Shown: positions 8,891-17,600 of the stretch, in pieces
Position numbering within the stretch: the first letter of the stretch is position 1
How the letters are laid out: each line of letters begins with the position of its first letter
Assembly (NCBI RefSeq): GCF_001598355.1
Contig: NZ_BCYU01000036.1
Span: 1 to 44,021, forward strand
From: Sphingomonas asaccharolytica NBRC 15499
GTDB taxonomy: Bacteria > Pseudomonadota > Alphaproteobacteria > Sphingomonadales > Sphingomonadaceae
Reading direction: 5' to 3'
DNA: 44,021 nt
The notes under the pieces: model-generated
What the model saw: the letters and a program-made list of their open reading frames with translations, nothing else
Databases searched by the model: none
What the model was told of the DNA's origin: nothing
Program-made: the position numbers and the translations under genes

Positions 8891-9184
8891 TCATTTGTCC
8901 TGGATCAGCCGGCCGAGCGGCGCGAGCGGGCCGACCGGGATGAATTCGTAGGCCGCGAAACCTTCGACGATGATCGGCATCTTGTCGGTCACTGCTTTGG
9001 CCGCCTCGACCGTCTCGACGTTCATCAGGAAGACGGGACCGATCCTGTCGTGGCGGAACCAGAACTGGTCGATGACGCCGTCGAGATAGAGCTGCAGCGT
9101 GTGCGGCACTTCCTTGAGCAACGCTTGCTCGCGCTGTTCTTCGGTCGGCGGGTTCACGATCGATCCGATGGCGAGGATTTTCAT
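8891..9184 (-). CDS. Muconolactone isomerase-fold small protein
   Basis: A 97-residue protein from the ATG at 9184, preceded by AGGAGATTCCCC on the coding strand. The sequence MKILAIGSIVNPPTEEQREQ, then LYLDGVIDQFWFRHDRIGPVFLMNVETVEAA, then MPIIVEGFAAYEFIPVGPLAPLGRLI is a ferredoxin-like alpha/beta pattern resembling muconolactone delta-isomerase/YciI-type small enzymes. Whether it is catalytic is unknown. It is divergent from a GlxA-type AraC regulator with 108 bases between starts, which suggests control by that regulator. Confidence 0.8.
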   Translation of the reverse strand: MKILAIGSIVNPPTEEQREQALLKEVPHTLQLYLDGVIDQFWFRHDRIGPVFLMNVETVEAAKAVTDKMPIIVEGFAAYEFIPVGPLAPLGRLIQDK

Positions 9185-9257
9185 GGGGAATCTCCTGAAG
9201 GGTCGATCGCAAGTGATCGACGGAGAGACATCTAGGCAGCCACGCGCCGTCGCGGTA

Positions 9258-9273
9258 TTGTCGTAACTGACAA
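9258..9273. promoter_or_regulatory. Inverted repeat in divergent regulator/isomerase spacer
   Basis: TTGTC-GTAACT-GACAA lies 20 bases upstream of the AraC-type start and 74 bases from the divergent start. It is a candidate operator for the neighbouring regulator; this is position-based inference only. Confidence 0.4.
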
Positions 9274-9292
9274 CTTTGAGGTCATTTACGCC

Positions 9293-10270
9293 ATGCGGAT
9301 CGTGGTACTCGCGCTCAACGGCGCGTTCGACATCGGGCTCTCCGCCGTGCTCGATGCTTTCAGCGTCGCCAACAATCTTGCCAGCCGCCAGGATGCGGCG
9401 ACCCCTGCCCACAAGGCGCCCTTCGACCTCACGATCGTCGGCGTGACCCGGAAAGTGCGGTCGAGCGGGGGGCTGATCGTCCCGGTCGCGCCGGTGACGC
9501 CGGACCTAAAGCCGGACTGGGTGGTCGTGCCCGCGCTCAGGGCGCCGACCCCAGAGCTTCTGGTCCCGGCATTGGCGCGCCCCGATGTCAGGCGCGCGGT
9601 CGAGCAATTGCGGCAGTGGAACCAGGATGGCGCGCGGATTGCCGCGTCGTGCATCGGCACCTTCATCCTCGCCGAAACCAAATTGCTCGATGGTCGCGAA
9701 TCAACCACGAGCTGGTTCCTCTCGCCGTTGTTCCGCCAGCGTTACCCCAAGATATTGCTCGACGAATCGCGCATGTTGCTGCCGACCGATATCGGCGCCA
9801 CGGCCGGCGCGGCGATGGGACATCTCGACCTGGCCTTGTGGCTGATCCGCCAAGCGAGCCCGGAGCTGGCCTCGGTCGTGTCGCGCTACCTGCTCGCCGA
9901 TATCCGGTCGTCGCAGGCGCCGTACATCATCCCCAATCATCTCGCCCAGGCCGACCCGCTGATCCTTCGGTTCGAACGCTGGGCGCGCGAGCATCTCCGG
10001 CAGGGCTTCTCCTTGGACAAGGCAGCGAACGCACTGGCGACCAGCCCGCGCTCGCTGCAACGCCGCTGCCAGGCGGTGCTCGGCCGCTCGCCGCTCGCGT
10101 ATTTCCAGGACCTGCGCGTCGAACGTGCGCAGTCCTTGCTCCATGGCAGCGGCCTCGCGCTCGACGCCATTGCGGCGGAAGTCGGCTATGTCGACGGCGC
10201 GACGCTGCGTACGTTGCTGCGCGAACGACTGGGGCGCGGGGTGCGAGAGCTACGCGCCGATCTGCGCTGA
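9293..10270 (+). CDS. GlxA-family AraC transcriptional regulator
   Basis: A 325-residue two-domain protein. Residues 1-190 form a DJ-1/PfpI-like (class I amidotransferase-like) sensor domain: MRIVVLALNGAFDIGLSAVLDAF, WVVVPALRAP, then the nucleophile-elbow equivalent AASCIGTFILAETKLLDGR, here with a Cys. Residues ~215-325 are an AraC double helix-turn-helix: FSLDKAANALATSPRSLQRRCQAVLGRSPLAYFQDLRVERAQSLL and LDAIAAEVGYVDGATLRTLLRERLGRG. Such regulators usually activate the divergent operon, here the small isomerase-fold gene. The 3' end faces a serine hydrolase gene whose apparent reading frame overlaps it in antisense (see that entry). Confidence 0.92.
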   Translation: MRIVVLALNGAFDIGLSAVLDAFSVANNLASRQDAATPAHKAPFDLTIVGVTRKVRSSGGLIVPVAPVTPDLKPDWVVVPALRAPTPELLVPALARPDVRRAVEQLRQWNQDGARIAASCIGTFILAETKLLDGRESTTSWFLSPLFRQRYPKILLDESRMLLPTDIGATAGAAMGHLDLALWLIRQASPELASVVSRYLLADIRSSQAPYIIPNHLAQADPLILRFERWAREHLRQGFSLDKAANALATSPRSLQRRCQAVLGRSPLAYFQDLRVERAQSLLHGSGLALDAIAAEVGYVDGATLRTLLRERLGRGVRELRADLR

Positions 10271-11499
10271 CCTGAGCGACGCGGCCGTTCGAGACGGATT
10301 CGCCGGCGGCCGATGCGCCGGCGTCGCCGAGATCGCCCGGGCTCAGGCCGGTTTGATCGGGAACGCCTTGCCGTCGCCGCCGCATAGAGCGCAAAGGCCA
10401 ACGGCGGATGGATGTCGCGCTCGTAATTCTGCGCGCTGGCGACCGTCAGGCGCGCCTGGGGATCGACGATCAGCATCGTGCGCGTCTCCGGCTGGCCGCC
10501 ATCGTGGAACAGCAGGCTATCCTTGCCCTGGCCGAGTACGCTCCAGCCCATCGCATAGCCGTCGGTGCGCGGGAATCCCGCGATCTTGCCGTCGCGGGTC
10601 CGCATCGGCGTGCGCATCAGCGTCATGCTGGCCGGGCCGATCAGGCGGCCTTCGGACAATGCCGTGCCGAACCGCAGCAGGTCGGGCACAGTCCCGCGCG
10701 AGGCGCCGGCGGCAAATCGGCTGCTGACGTCGACGAACTGGGAGTTGCGCACCTGGCCGTCGACAAAGCGATAGCCGCGCACCCGGTTGGGGATGAGGGC
10801 AGCCGGATCTTCCATCCGTGTCGAGGCCATGCCCGCCGGCCCCCAGATATGCTCGCGCATATAGTCGCCATAGGCCTTGCCGGAGACCGTTTCGATCGCC
10901 GCGCCGAGCAGATTGTAGCCATAGCTGGTATATTTGAACCTGGTGCCCGGTTCCGCGATCAGCGCACGATCGGCGAACAGCGCGATCGCCTCGCGCGTAG
11001 TCTTATGCTCGGTGAGGTGCTCGTCGGCCTCGCTCGCATAATCGGGGATGCCGCCGATATGACCGAGCAATTGGCGCGGCGTGATGCGGTGGCCCTTGTT
11101 CGGAAAATAGGGAAGGTACTCGCGAATATCGGCATCGAGATCGATCTTGCCGCGCTCGACCAGTTGCAGCACCGCAACCGCCGTCATCGGCTTTTGCACC
11201 GAGGCATAGCGATAGGCCGAGATCGCGGTCGCCGGCACCTTGTTTTCCAGATCGGCATAACCGTAGCCGCGCACCCATTGCGTAGCGCCTCGCGCGAATC
11301 CCGCGGTCATGCCGGGGATCGACTCCGCGGCCATGGTTGCGCGCACGCGGCGCTCGAAGTCGGCAAGTACAGGGCTTGAATCCGCGCCGCGCGCAGCCGC
11401 GGCCACAGCCGGCGCGGCATCAAGCGCTAATAACGGGATCGCCGCCGCCGCGGTCAGAATATCTCGGCGGCCCAGGCCTCCCGTCCTCATTGTCCTCAT
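10186..11499 (-). CDS. LACTB-like serine hydrolase (beta-lactamase fold), probable 3' frameshift
   Basis: The open frame encodes 437 residues. A twin-arginine-like leader (GRRDILTAAAAIPLLAL) indicates export. The catalytic SxxK is SVQK at 100-103, the second motif is YTS at 190-192 (Tyr-x-Ser as in LACTB-like hydrolases rather than Tyr-x-Asn), and the third is HDGG at 332-335. Members cleave peptides, esters or beta-lactams; the substrate here is unknown. After residue ~379 (LAFALYAAAT) the sequence degenerates into an Arg/Ser/Pro tail antisense to the AraC-type gene. Adding one base in the GCG-GCG-GCG run near 10380 restores ADGKAFPIKPA and a TGA at 10343-10345. I infer a one-base deletion or a sequencing error, with the true end near 10343. 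Confidence 0.85.
   Translation of the reverse strand: MRTMRTGGLGRRDILTAAAAIPLLALDAAPAVAAAARGADSSPVLADFERRVRATMAAESIPGMTAGFARGATQWVRGYGYADLENKVPATAISAYRYASVQKPMTAVAVLQLVERGKIDLDADIREYLPYFPNKGHRITPRQLLGHIGGIPDYASEADEHLTEHKTTREAIALFADRALIAEPGTRFKYTSYGYNLLGAAIETVSGKAYGDYMREHIWGPAGMASTRMEDPAALIPNRVRGYRFVDGQVRNSQFVDVSSRFAAGASRGTVPDLLRFGTALSEGRLIGPASMTLMRTPMRTRDGKIAGFPRTDGYAMGWSVLGQGKDSLLFHDGGQPETRTMLIVDPQARLTVASAQNYERDIHPPLAFALYAAATARRSRSNRPEPGRSRRRRRIGRRRIRLERPRRSGQRRSARSSRTPRPSRSRSNVRSVAPST
10301..10323. terminator. Hairpin between convergent genes
   Basis: CGCCGGCG at 10301-10308 pairs with the identical self-complementary arm at 10316-10323 around a 7-base loop. No T-run follows on either strand. 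It lies exactly between the AraC-type stop (10270) and the presumed original stop of the convergent hydrolase (10343), so it is a likely bidirectional attenuator or terminator. Confidence 0.45.
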
Positions 11500-11515
11500 G
11501 CAAATGCTCTCCTGC

Positions 11516-11614
11516 GTCGTGCTGCGCGTGATAAACCGCTTCTACCGGTAAGCTCCCAGTGGAAGGCGGCGCGTCCGGGCGTTTTCAATGCCCGCCCGGA
11601 TGCCCCGTTTCTTC
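11516..11614 (+). pseudogene. Fossil of an rcnB-like 3' end plus terminator
   Basis: About 98 bases match 8745-8843 at roughly 90% identity by eye: the last codons (VVLRVINRFYR-stop here against VVLRVINHFYW-stop in the intact gene), the AAGCTCCCAGTGGAAGGCGG spacer and the CGTCCGGGCG...CGCCCGGA hairpin. The rest of the gene is missing, and the T-run is degraded to TTTCTTC. It begins 16 bases upstream of the serine hydrolase start on the other strand. This is the remnant of a second rcnB-like copy or of a local duplication. Confidence 0.8.
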
Positions 11615-11675
11615 ATCGCAATCTGACCACGATATCCGGTTCGACCGCAAGCAGCCCCTCAGCCGCTCTCAGTCT

Positions 11676-12131
11676 CTAACGAACTTGCCGAATGGAGGTC
11701 AGTGTCTCCACCGTTATCTCGTGGGGGATCACCCCCATATGACCGAACATCCCGGCGCAGAGCGACCGCCGTCCGATCAAGTCGACCGCGAAATCTCGCG
11801 GAGCATCGCCTTGCATGGAAGCCTGGGCTACTTTCGGCGGATTGGCCACGTCCAGCCACACGTTGCGAGGGTGAATCCCGTTGGCTGACGGCGCCTCGAA
11901 GAACGACCCTTCCAGTTCGACATGCCAGATGCCCGTAAATCGCTGCGGCTCGCTAAACGGGAAACAGGCGACATCGCCAAGGTAATGACCGGTTTGCAGA
12001 TTACCCCCAAAACACTTTTCGATCACCAGCGCGGGTTTGGCAGCGTCGGCACAATTGGTGATCGCCGATTGCGACCCGCTGCAACCGTAGCGGGCCACTA
12101 AGAGGACGAACGATAGACGGAGGTTCCGCAT
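11676..12131 (-). CDS. Hypothetical exported protein, possible lipoprotein
   Basis: 151 residues beginning MRNLRLSFVLLVARYGCSGS. The short hydrophobic leader ending in a Cys followed by Ser suggests a lipoprotein, although RYGC is a poor lipobox. The mature part has five further cysteines and no family I recognise; segments such as FTGIWHVELEGSFFEAP and WLDVANPP suggest a beta-rich domain. The composition is less GC-rich than the flanks. It stands alone between the rcnB fossil and the pbpC 3' end. Confidence 0.6.
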   Translation of the reverse strand: MRNLRLSFVLLVARYGCSGSQSAITNCADAAKPALVIEKCFGGNLQTGHYLGDVACFPFSEPQRFTGIWHVELEGSFFEAPSANGIHPRNVWLDVANPPKVAQASMQGDAPRDFAVDLIGRRSLCAGMFGHMGVIPHEITVETLTSIRQVR

Positions 12132-12229
12132 GGTTCTGGTCTATCGTCGATCGTCAATGACCGCCATCGGGTCATAAGCTGCTTTCCCGCCATTCCGGGT
12201 CGGTCCGGCCGCGGCTACGGAGACAACCT

Positions 12230-14455
12230 TCACCGCATCGTGAACATCACCTGATCGACCACTTTTCCCGACAGATCGAGCAACGCCAGCCGGTGCCGCC
12301 CCGGCCCGGGCAGGATCAGCGGCGCGGTGCTGGCGTCGCCCAGATCCTGCTTGTCGAGCACCAGCCGATGCGTGACCGCATCGCCCGACACCGCGACCGC
12401 GAGGCGCTGGCGGTCGATCGGGATGTCGGGGTCGATCGCATAGACGCTGCCCGACACCGGGTTGGTGATGCGCGGGCGGCGCGAGGTGTCGGGCGCGGCC
12501 GTCACCACGTTCATGCCCGTCCCGGCGAGGAAATATTCGCGGCGCGGCTGTTCGATATTGTCGGCGAAGCGGATCGCGCGCGCCTCCACCCCGCCTGGCA
12601 TCGGCGGTGCCTTGCTCGCGCGATCGGCATGGAGCGCGAGCATCACATCGCGCCAGACCGGCGCCGCGCCGCTGGTCCCGGAGACGGCGCGCATCGGGTC
12701 GCCTTCCATATTCCCGACCCACACCGCGACGGTGTAGCGATCAGAGAAACCGACGCACCAATTGTCGCGCATCGCCTTCGACGTGCCGGTCTTCACCGCC
12801 GCCCAGAACGGCAGCCGCAGCGACGAATCGAGCCCGAAGGTGACCGCGCGCGCATTGGGATCCGCCATCATGTCGGCGACGATCCAGGCGGCCTGGGGCG
12901 TGGTGATCGGCTTGGACGCCGGGACCGGGTCGGTCGCCGTCATCCGCACCGGCGCCCAGCGTCCGGCATTGGCGAGGCTGCGATAGGCGTTGGCCTGTTC
13001 GAGCAGGGTCACTTCGGCCGATCCCAAAGCGAGCGAGAAGCCGTAATAATCGCCGTCCTCGACCAGCCCCCGATAGCCGGTGTCCCACAGCCGATCGCGG
13101 AACGAATCGACCCCGATCAGCAGCAGGGTCCGCACCGCGGGTACGTTGAGCGACCCCGCCAGCGCCGAGCGCGCCGACACCGGCCCCTTGAACCCCTTGT
13201 CGTAATTTTGCGGGACATAGAGCCCCGACGCGGTGTCGAGCTGGACCGGCGAATCGTCGAGGATCGAGGCGGGGGTAAGATATCCCTTCTCGATCGCCTC
13301 GGCGTACAGGAATGGCTTCAGCGTCGATCCCGCCTGGCGGTAGGCCCCCGCCGCGTCGACCGAGGGAGCGGTCGAATTGCCGCCGATCCCGCCGACATAA
13401 GCCAGCACGTCGCCGGTCGCATTGTCGAGCACCACCACTGCGCCGTCGCGCGCGCGGCTGCCGCCCAATCCCTCGAGCTGGCGTTTGAGCGCGGCGATCG
13501 CGGTGCGCTGGATATCGGCGTCGAGCGTGGTGGTGACGCGCAGCCCCGCTTTGGTCAGCAGCTTGTTGGCGAGGTGCGGCGCGAGGCCGGGATCGAGCGC
13601 CAGGCTGCGCGCCGGGCCGAGCATCGAATAGGCCTCGCCCTCGAAGCGCGAGCAATCCTTCTCATGACTGAGCAAACAGGCGCGCCGCGCCACCGATCCC
13701 GCGCCTGCCTGCGGATCGGGCAGGAGCGCCGAGAGCATCAGCGCGTCGTCGCGGCTTAGCGCGTCGGGAGTCTTGCCGAACAGCCCGAGCGCCGCGGCGC
13801 CGATCCCCTGCGCTTCGCCACGGAAGCCGGCGAGGTTGAGATAGCCTTCGAGTATCTCGTCCTTGCCCCAGACGCTCTCGACCGCCATCCCGGCGCGCAT
13901 CTGACGGATCTTGTCGAGCCAGGAGCGTGCGCCGGGCCGTGCGAGGTCGGGCGAGAGGAAGCCCGCGAGCTGCATGCTGAGCGTCGAGGCGCCGCGCGAC
14001 TTGCGCCCCTCGATCCGGTCGCGCAGCGCGCCCAGACTGCCCAGCCAGTCGACTCCCCAATGGCTGTAGAAGCGATGGTCCTCCGCTGCGACCAGCGTCT
14101 CCCGGGTTGATGGGGCGATCTTGTCGAGCGCGACCCAGGCCAGCCGGCGCCGGGCATAATCGACCCGCGACGAATCGATCAGCACGCCGTGGCGATCGTA
14201 GAGCCAGGCCTCGGACGATTTCCAGCCGGCGCGGACGTCGCGATAGGTCGGGATCGGCGGGGGAAGGGTCAGATAGTCGATCACCCCGCCGGCGACGACG
14301 AGCAGGCCGAGGATCGCGACGATCCAGTGCGCGCGGGTGCGCGGGCGGTGGTCGATTAGCCAATGCCCGGCGGCAGCAATGCCGTCGTCGACGCGGGATT
14401 CGATTGCGCGGGCGCGGGTCCAGGCGACGCGCAGCCATTCTCCCCATCGGCTCAT
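12230..14455 (-). CDS. pbpC: Penicillin-binding protein 1C (bifunctional)
   Basis: 741 residues. A membrane anchor at ~43-62 is followed by a GT51 glycosyltransferase domain with EDHRFYSHWGVD (catalytic Glu125) and GASTLSMQLAGFLSP. The transpeptidase domain has SxxK STLK at 377-380, SLN at 435-437 and KTGTS at 555-559. The last ~90 residues are the BiPBP_C domain typical of PBP1C (RPRITNPVSGSVYAIDPDIP). It polymerises and may cross-link peptidoglycan on the periplasmic side. It lies downstream of the alpha-2-macroglobulin gene on the same strand, a pairing conserved in many proteobacteria and thought to defend and repair the envelope. A palindromic repeat separates the two genes. Confidence 0.96.
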   Translation of the reverse strand: MSRWGEWLRVAWTRARAIESRVDDGIAAAGHWLIDHRPRTRAHWIVAILGLLVVAGGVIDYLTLPPPIPTYRDVRAGWKSSEAWLYDRHGVLIDSSRVDYARRRLAWVALDKIAPSTRETLVAAEDHRFYSHWGVDWLGSLGALRDRIEGRKSRGASTLSMQLAGFLSPDLARPGARSWLDKIRQMRAGMAVESVWGKDEILEGYLNLAGFRGEAQGIGAAALGLFGKTPDALSRDDALMLSALLPDPQAGAGSVARRACLLSHEKDCSRFEGEAYSMLGPARSLALDPGLAPHLANKLLTKAGLRVTTTLDADIQRTAIAALKRQLEGLGGSRARDGAVVVLDNATGDVLAYVGGIGGNSTAPSVDAAGAYRQAGSTLKPFLYAEAIEKGYLTPASILDDSPVQLDTASGLYVPQNYDKGFKGPVSARSALAGSLNVPAVRTLLLIGVDSFRDRLWDTGYRGLVEDGDYYGFSLALGSAEVTLLEQANAYRSLANAGRWAPVRMTATDPVPASKPITTPQAAWIVADMMADPNARAVTFGLDSSLRLPFWAAVKTGTSKAMRDNWCVGFSDRYTVAVWVGNMEGDPMRAVSGTSGAAPVWRDVMLALHADRASKAPPMPGGVEARAIRFADNIEQPRREYFLAGTGMNVVTAAPDTSRRPRITNPVSGSVYAIDPDIPIDRQRLAVAVSGDAVTHRLVLDKQDLGDASTAPLILPGPGRHRLALLDLSGKVVDQVMFTMR

Positions 14456-14536
14456 CGTGTGATGTCCGGAGGGAAGCGTGCTTCACATCTTCCCGCCCTG
14501 TAAAGGAACCGGGTGAAGAGGAACGTTGACCTTAAA

Positions 14537-14634
14537 CCCCTCCCCTTCAGGGGAGGGGTTGGGGTGGGGGCTATCCAAATGCGGCTCGCTTGGGGCACTC
14601 CCCCACCCCCAGCCCCTCCCCTAAAGGGGAGGGG
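14537..14634. repeat. GC-rich palindromic repeat, family B
   Basis: The left arm 14537-14570 (CCCCTCCCCTTCAGGGGAGG, then GGTTGGGGTGGGGG) is nearly the reverse complement of the right arm 14600-14634. Each arm also contains its own hairpin (CCCCTCCCC/GGGGAGGGG). A ~30-base unique middle separates them. It lies between the A2M stop and the pbpC start, where it could attenuate transcription into pbpC. A related half appears at 43941-43970. Confidence 0.75.
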
Positions 14635-14660
14635 AGTGAAGTGACGACACCCCGCACCCA

Positions 14661-17600
14661 TCACTTCTGCGCGATGGTCATCGACGCATTGGGTAGCTGC
14701 GCATTGATCGACGGCGAGTACATCGCCTCGACTCGCGTCGACGGCATGCTGAACGTGCCGGCGCCGTTGAGCCGCATCAGATAGACGATGGCGAAATTGC
14801 CGCGCGGGACCCAGTCGAAATAGCCGCGCCACGAATCGCGCCGCCGCTCGACATAAGCGGGCGAAACGCCGGCCTGGACATCCCACACCTTGCCGTCCTT
14901 GTCGGTCACGCTGAACCGCGAGCCGCCACCCGCCTGTTCCTGTCCGGCCAGCATCTGCGACTGGCCGCCGAGATCGCTGACCAGAGTCGCGCCCGCCGGG
15001 ATCGGGTCGTTGACCACTACCCAATTGCGCTCGGCAGTGGCCTCGACCAGCAAGGTCACCTTGAGCACGTCGCCGCGGCTATATTGGCCCTTCACCCGCT
15101 GGCTGACCGGCTCGACCTTCTTCGACACGCGATAGCCGGCGAACAACGGCTGGGTCAGTGGCACCGCGGCCGAGACCTGGACCGTCGCCCATGGGCCCGC
15201 GCCTGCCGATTGCCGCAGCAGCAGCGGCGTCTGGACGGCCGGCAACGCGAAGCTCGCCTTGCGCGCGTCGGCGGCGAGCGGCCAGGATTTCAGGACCGAT
15301 TGCTGCCCCAAGCTCAAGCTGGTCGTCCCCATGATCGCGCTCGCCGGATAGAGCCCGCCGAACTTCTTCGCCGCGATCGTCCCCCAGGCATTCGCGGTGG
15401 TGGTATCCCAGCGCCCGCGCTGCTGGCGCAGCGACACGCCGACCATCATCTTGGGCGCATCGTCGTTCCAGCCCGGCCGGCCCAGCGTCGCGATCACCGC
15501 CTTGATCGCACCTTCGTCGCCCGAGGACATCAGCCACCACGGCGCGTTCGACTGATCGGACAGATCGAGCCGCGTTCCTTCGTAGACCAGCCGCGTGCGC
15601 AGCACGTTCTCGGCAGTCCCGCGCAAGGCATTGGCATTGGCCAGCCCCGACACCTTGTCGAGCGCGACCATATAGTCGGACAGCATCGAGGTCGGCATTT
15701 CCTGCGGGGTGATGCCGATCTGGCCGAGCATCGCCGGGGTCGCCGCCCCCGCCCGCGCCAGCGCGTTGAACGCGTTCAGCCGCTGCAGCCGGACGTCCCC
15801 ATAATCCTCGTGCCGCAAGCGCCCGTCCAGCACTGCCTTCAGCCCCTCGACCATCCTGGTCTTGGCGGCTTCGGGGATCGGCAGCCCGGCATCGCTGGTC
15901 AGTTCGAGGACGTACGAGGTCAACGCCTCCGATCCCTTGAGCGACGCCTGCGGCCAATAGCGCAACAGCCCGTCGTCGGCCTGATAGGTCGGGATCTCGC
16001 CGACAAGCTGACCCCAGCCCGCGGTGTCGCCCAGTGCGACGATCCGGCTCAGCCGTTGTTCGAAACAATCGTAGGGATAGAGCGCCATGAAGCGGCGCAC
16101 GCCCTCGAGCGGCGGGGCGAGGCTGTCGTCGAGCTTGATGTCGACCACGCCGAAGCCGGGCAGCGCGCCCTTGGGCGGGGTGATCGCGATCGACGTATTG
16201 GGCCCGACCCGCGCGAGCGTCGCTGCCCACACCTCGGTCGGCACCGCGGGGACGACGTCCTGGACGGTGGTCATCTTGTCGACCGCCTTGCCGTCCGACG
16301 ACTTGGCGCTGACCGTCCATTTGAGCTGCCCGCCTTGTGCCGGTGCGGTCAGGTTCCACGCGATCGGCGCGGCACCGCCGGCCGGGATCGTCACGGTGAT
16401 CGGATTGCCCTTGGCGATCTGCGGCTCGAGCGCGACCTCTGCGGTCACCGTCATCGGCTTGTCCGAGCCGTTCCTGAGCGTGAAGCCCGCGGCATAGCTG
16501 TCGCCGGTGCGGACCAGGCTGGGCAGGCCGGCATAGACCGACAGATCCTGCGCGGTGCGGATATCGGCGCTGCCGGTGCCGAACAATTGCGCGCCGTCGG
16601 TGGCGATCGCCACCAGCTTGAAGCTCGTCAGCGCGTCATTGAGCGGGACCGGCACCTGGGCATGGCCACTGCCATCGAGCGTCACGCGCCCCTTCCACAG
16701 CAATACCGGCTGGAAATTCTCGCGGTTCAATCCCGACAGATCGCCGCCGCCGCCGCCGCCGGCCTCGACCGCTTTCTTGCCGTAATGGCGCTTGCCGACC
16801 ACCTGGGTCTGCGCGGTCGCGGTCAGCACCGACAAGGGCCGGTCGCCCATCATCGCGTCGAGCACGTTCCAGCTGTCGTTGGGCGCAAGCTGCAACAATG
16901 CCTGATCGACCGCGGCGAACGCCACGTCGGCGGTCTTCGCCGGCTTGCCGTCGGGGTCCTTGACCGAAACGTCGACCGTCGCGGTGTCGCGCGCGGCATA
17001 GCGCTCCTTGTTGGCCTTGACCGTGACGCCCAATTGGTGCGTTTCCCAGCCGACCTTCACCTTGGCGATGCCGAGACGATAGCTCGGCTTGGCGAGGTCG
17101 ACCAACGCGGTCGGTTCCTGCGCCTCGCTCGGCGCGCTGGTGAAGCCCAAGGCCTTGCCGATCCCCTGGAACCAGCTCCACACGCCGGGCTGCGCGCGCC
17201 CGCGCACCGCCATCACCGAGACGAACACGTCGGGCGCATAGCTGCCCGGCATCTTGACCTCGACCACCGGATTGGCGCCCGACAATTTGGTCACGAAGCT
17301 CGACAACACGCCTTCGCGCTCGACCGTGACCAGCGCCTCGGCCTCGCGGAACGGCATGCGCACCTGGAAGCGCGCGGTCTCGCCGGCCTTGTAGGTCTGC
17401 TGTTCGGGGACGACGTCCATACGGTCGCCATTGTCGCCGCCGAACCACCAATCCTGATCGCCCGCCAGCCATACCGATCGCACCGCGCGCGAGACATTGC
17501 CGTCGGCATCGCGCGTGGTCGCGACAATATAGACTTCGCCCGACACGCCCGGGTCGATCGTGCATTTGGCCAGGCCAAGCTCGTCGGTGGTCGCGCTGCA

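Noticed and set aside
12293..13759. 488-codon frame antisense to pbpC
   Set aside because: Composition typical of an antisense shadow; pbpC motifs are intact on the other strand.
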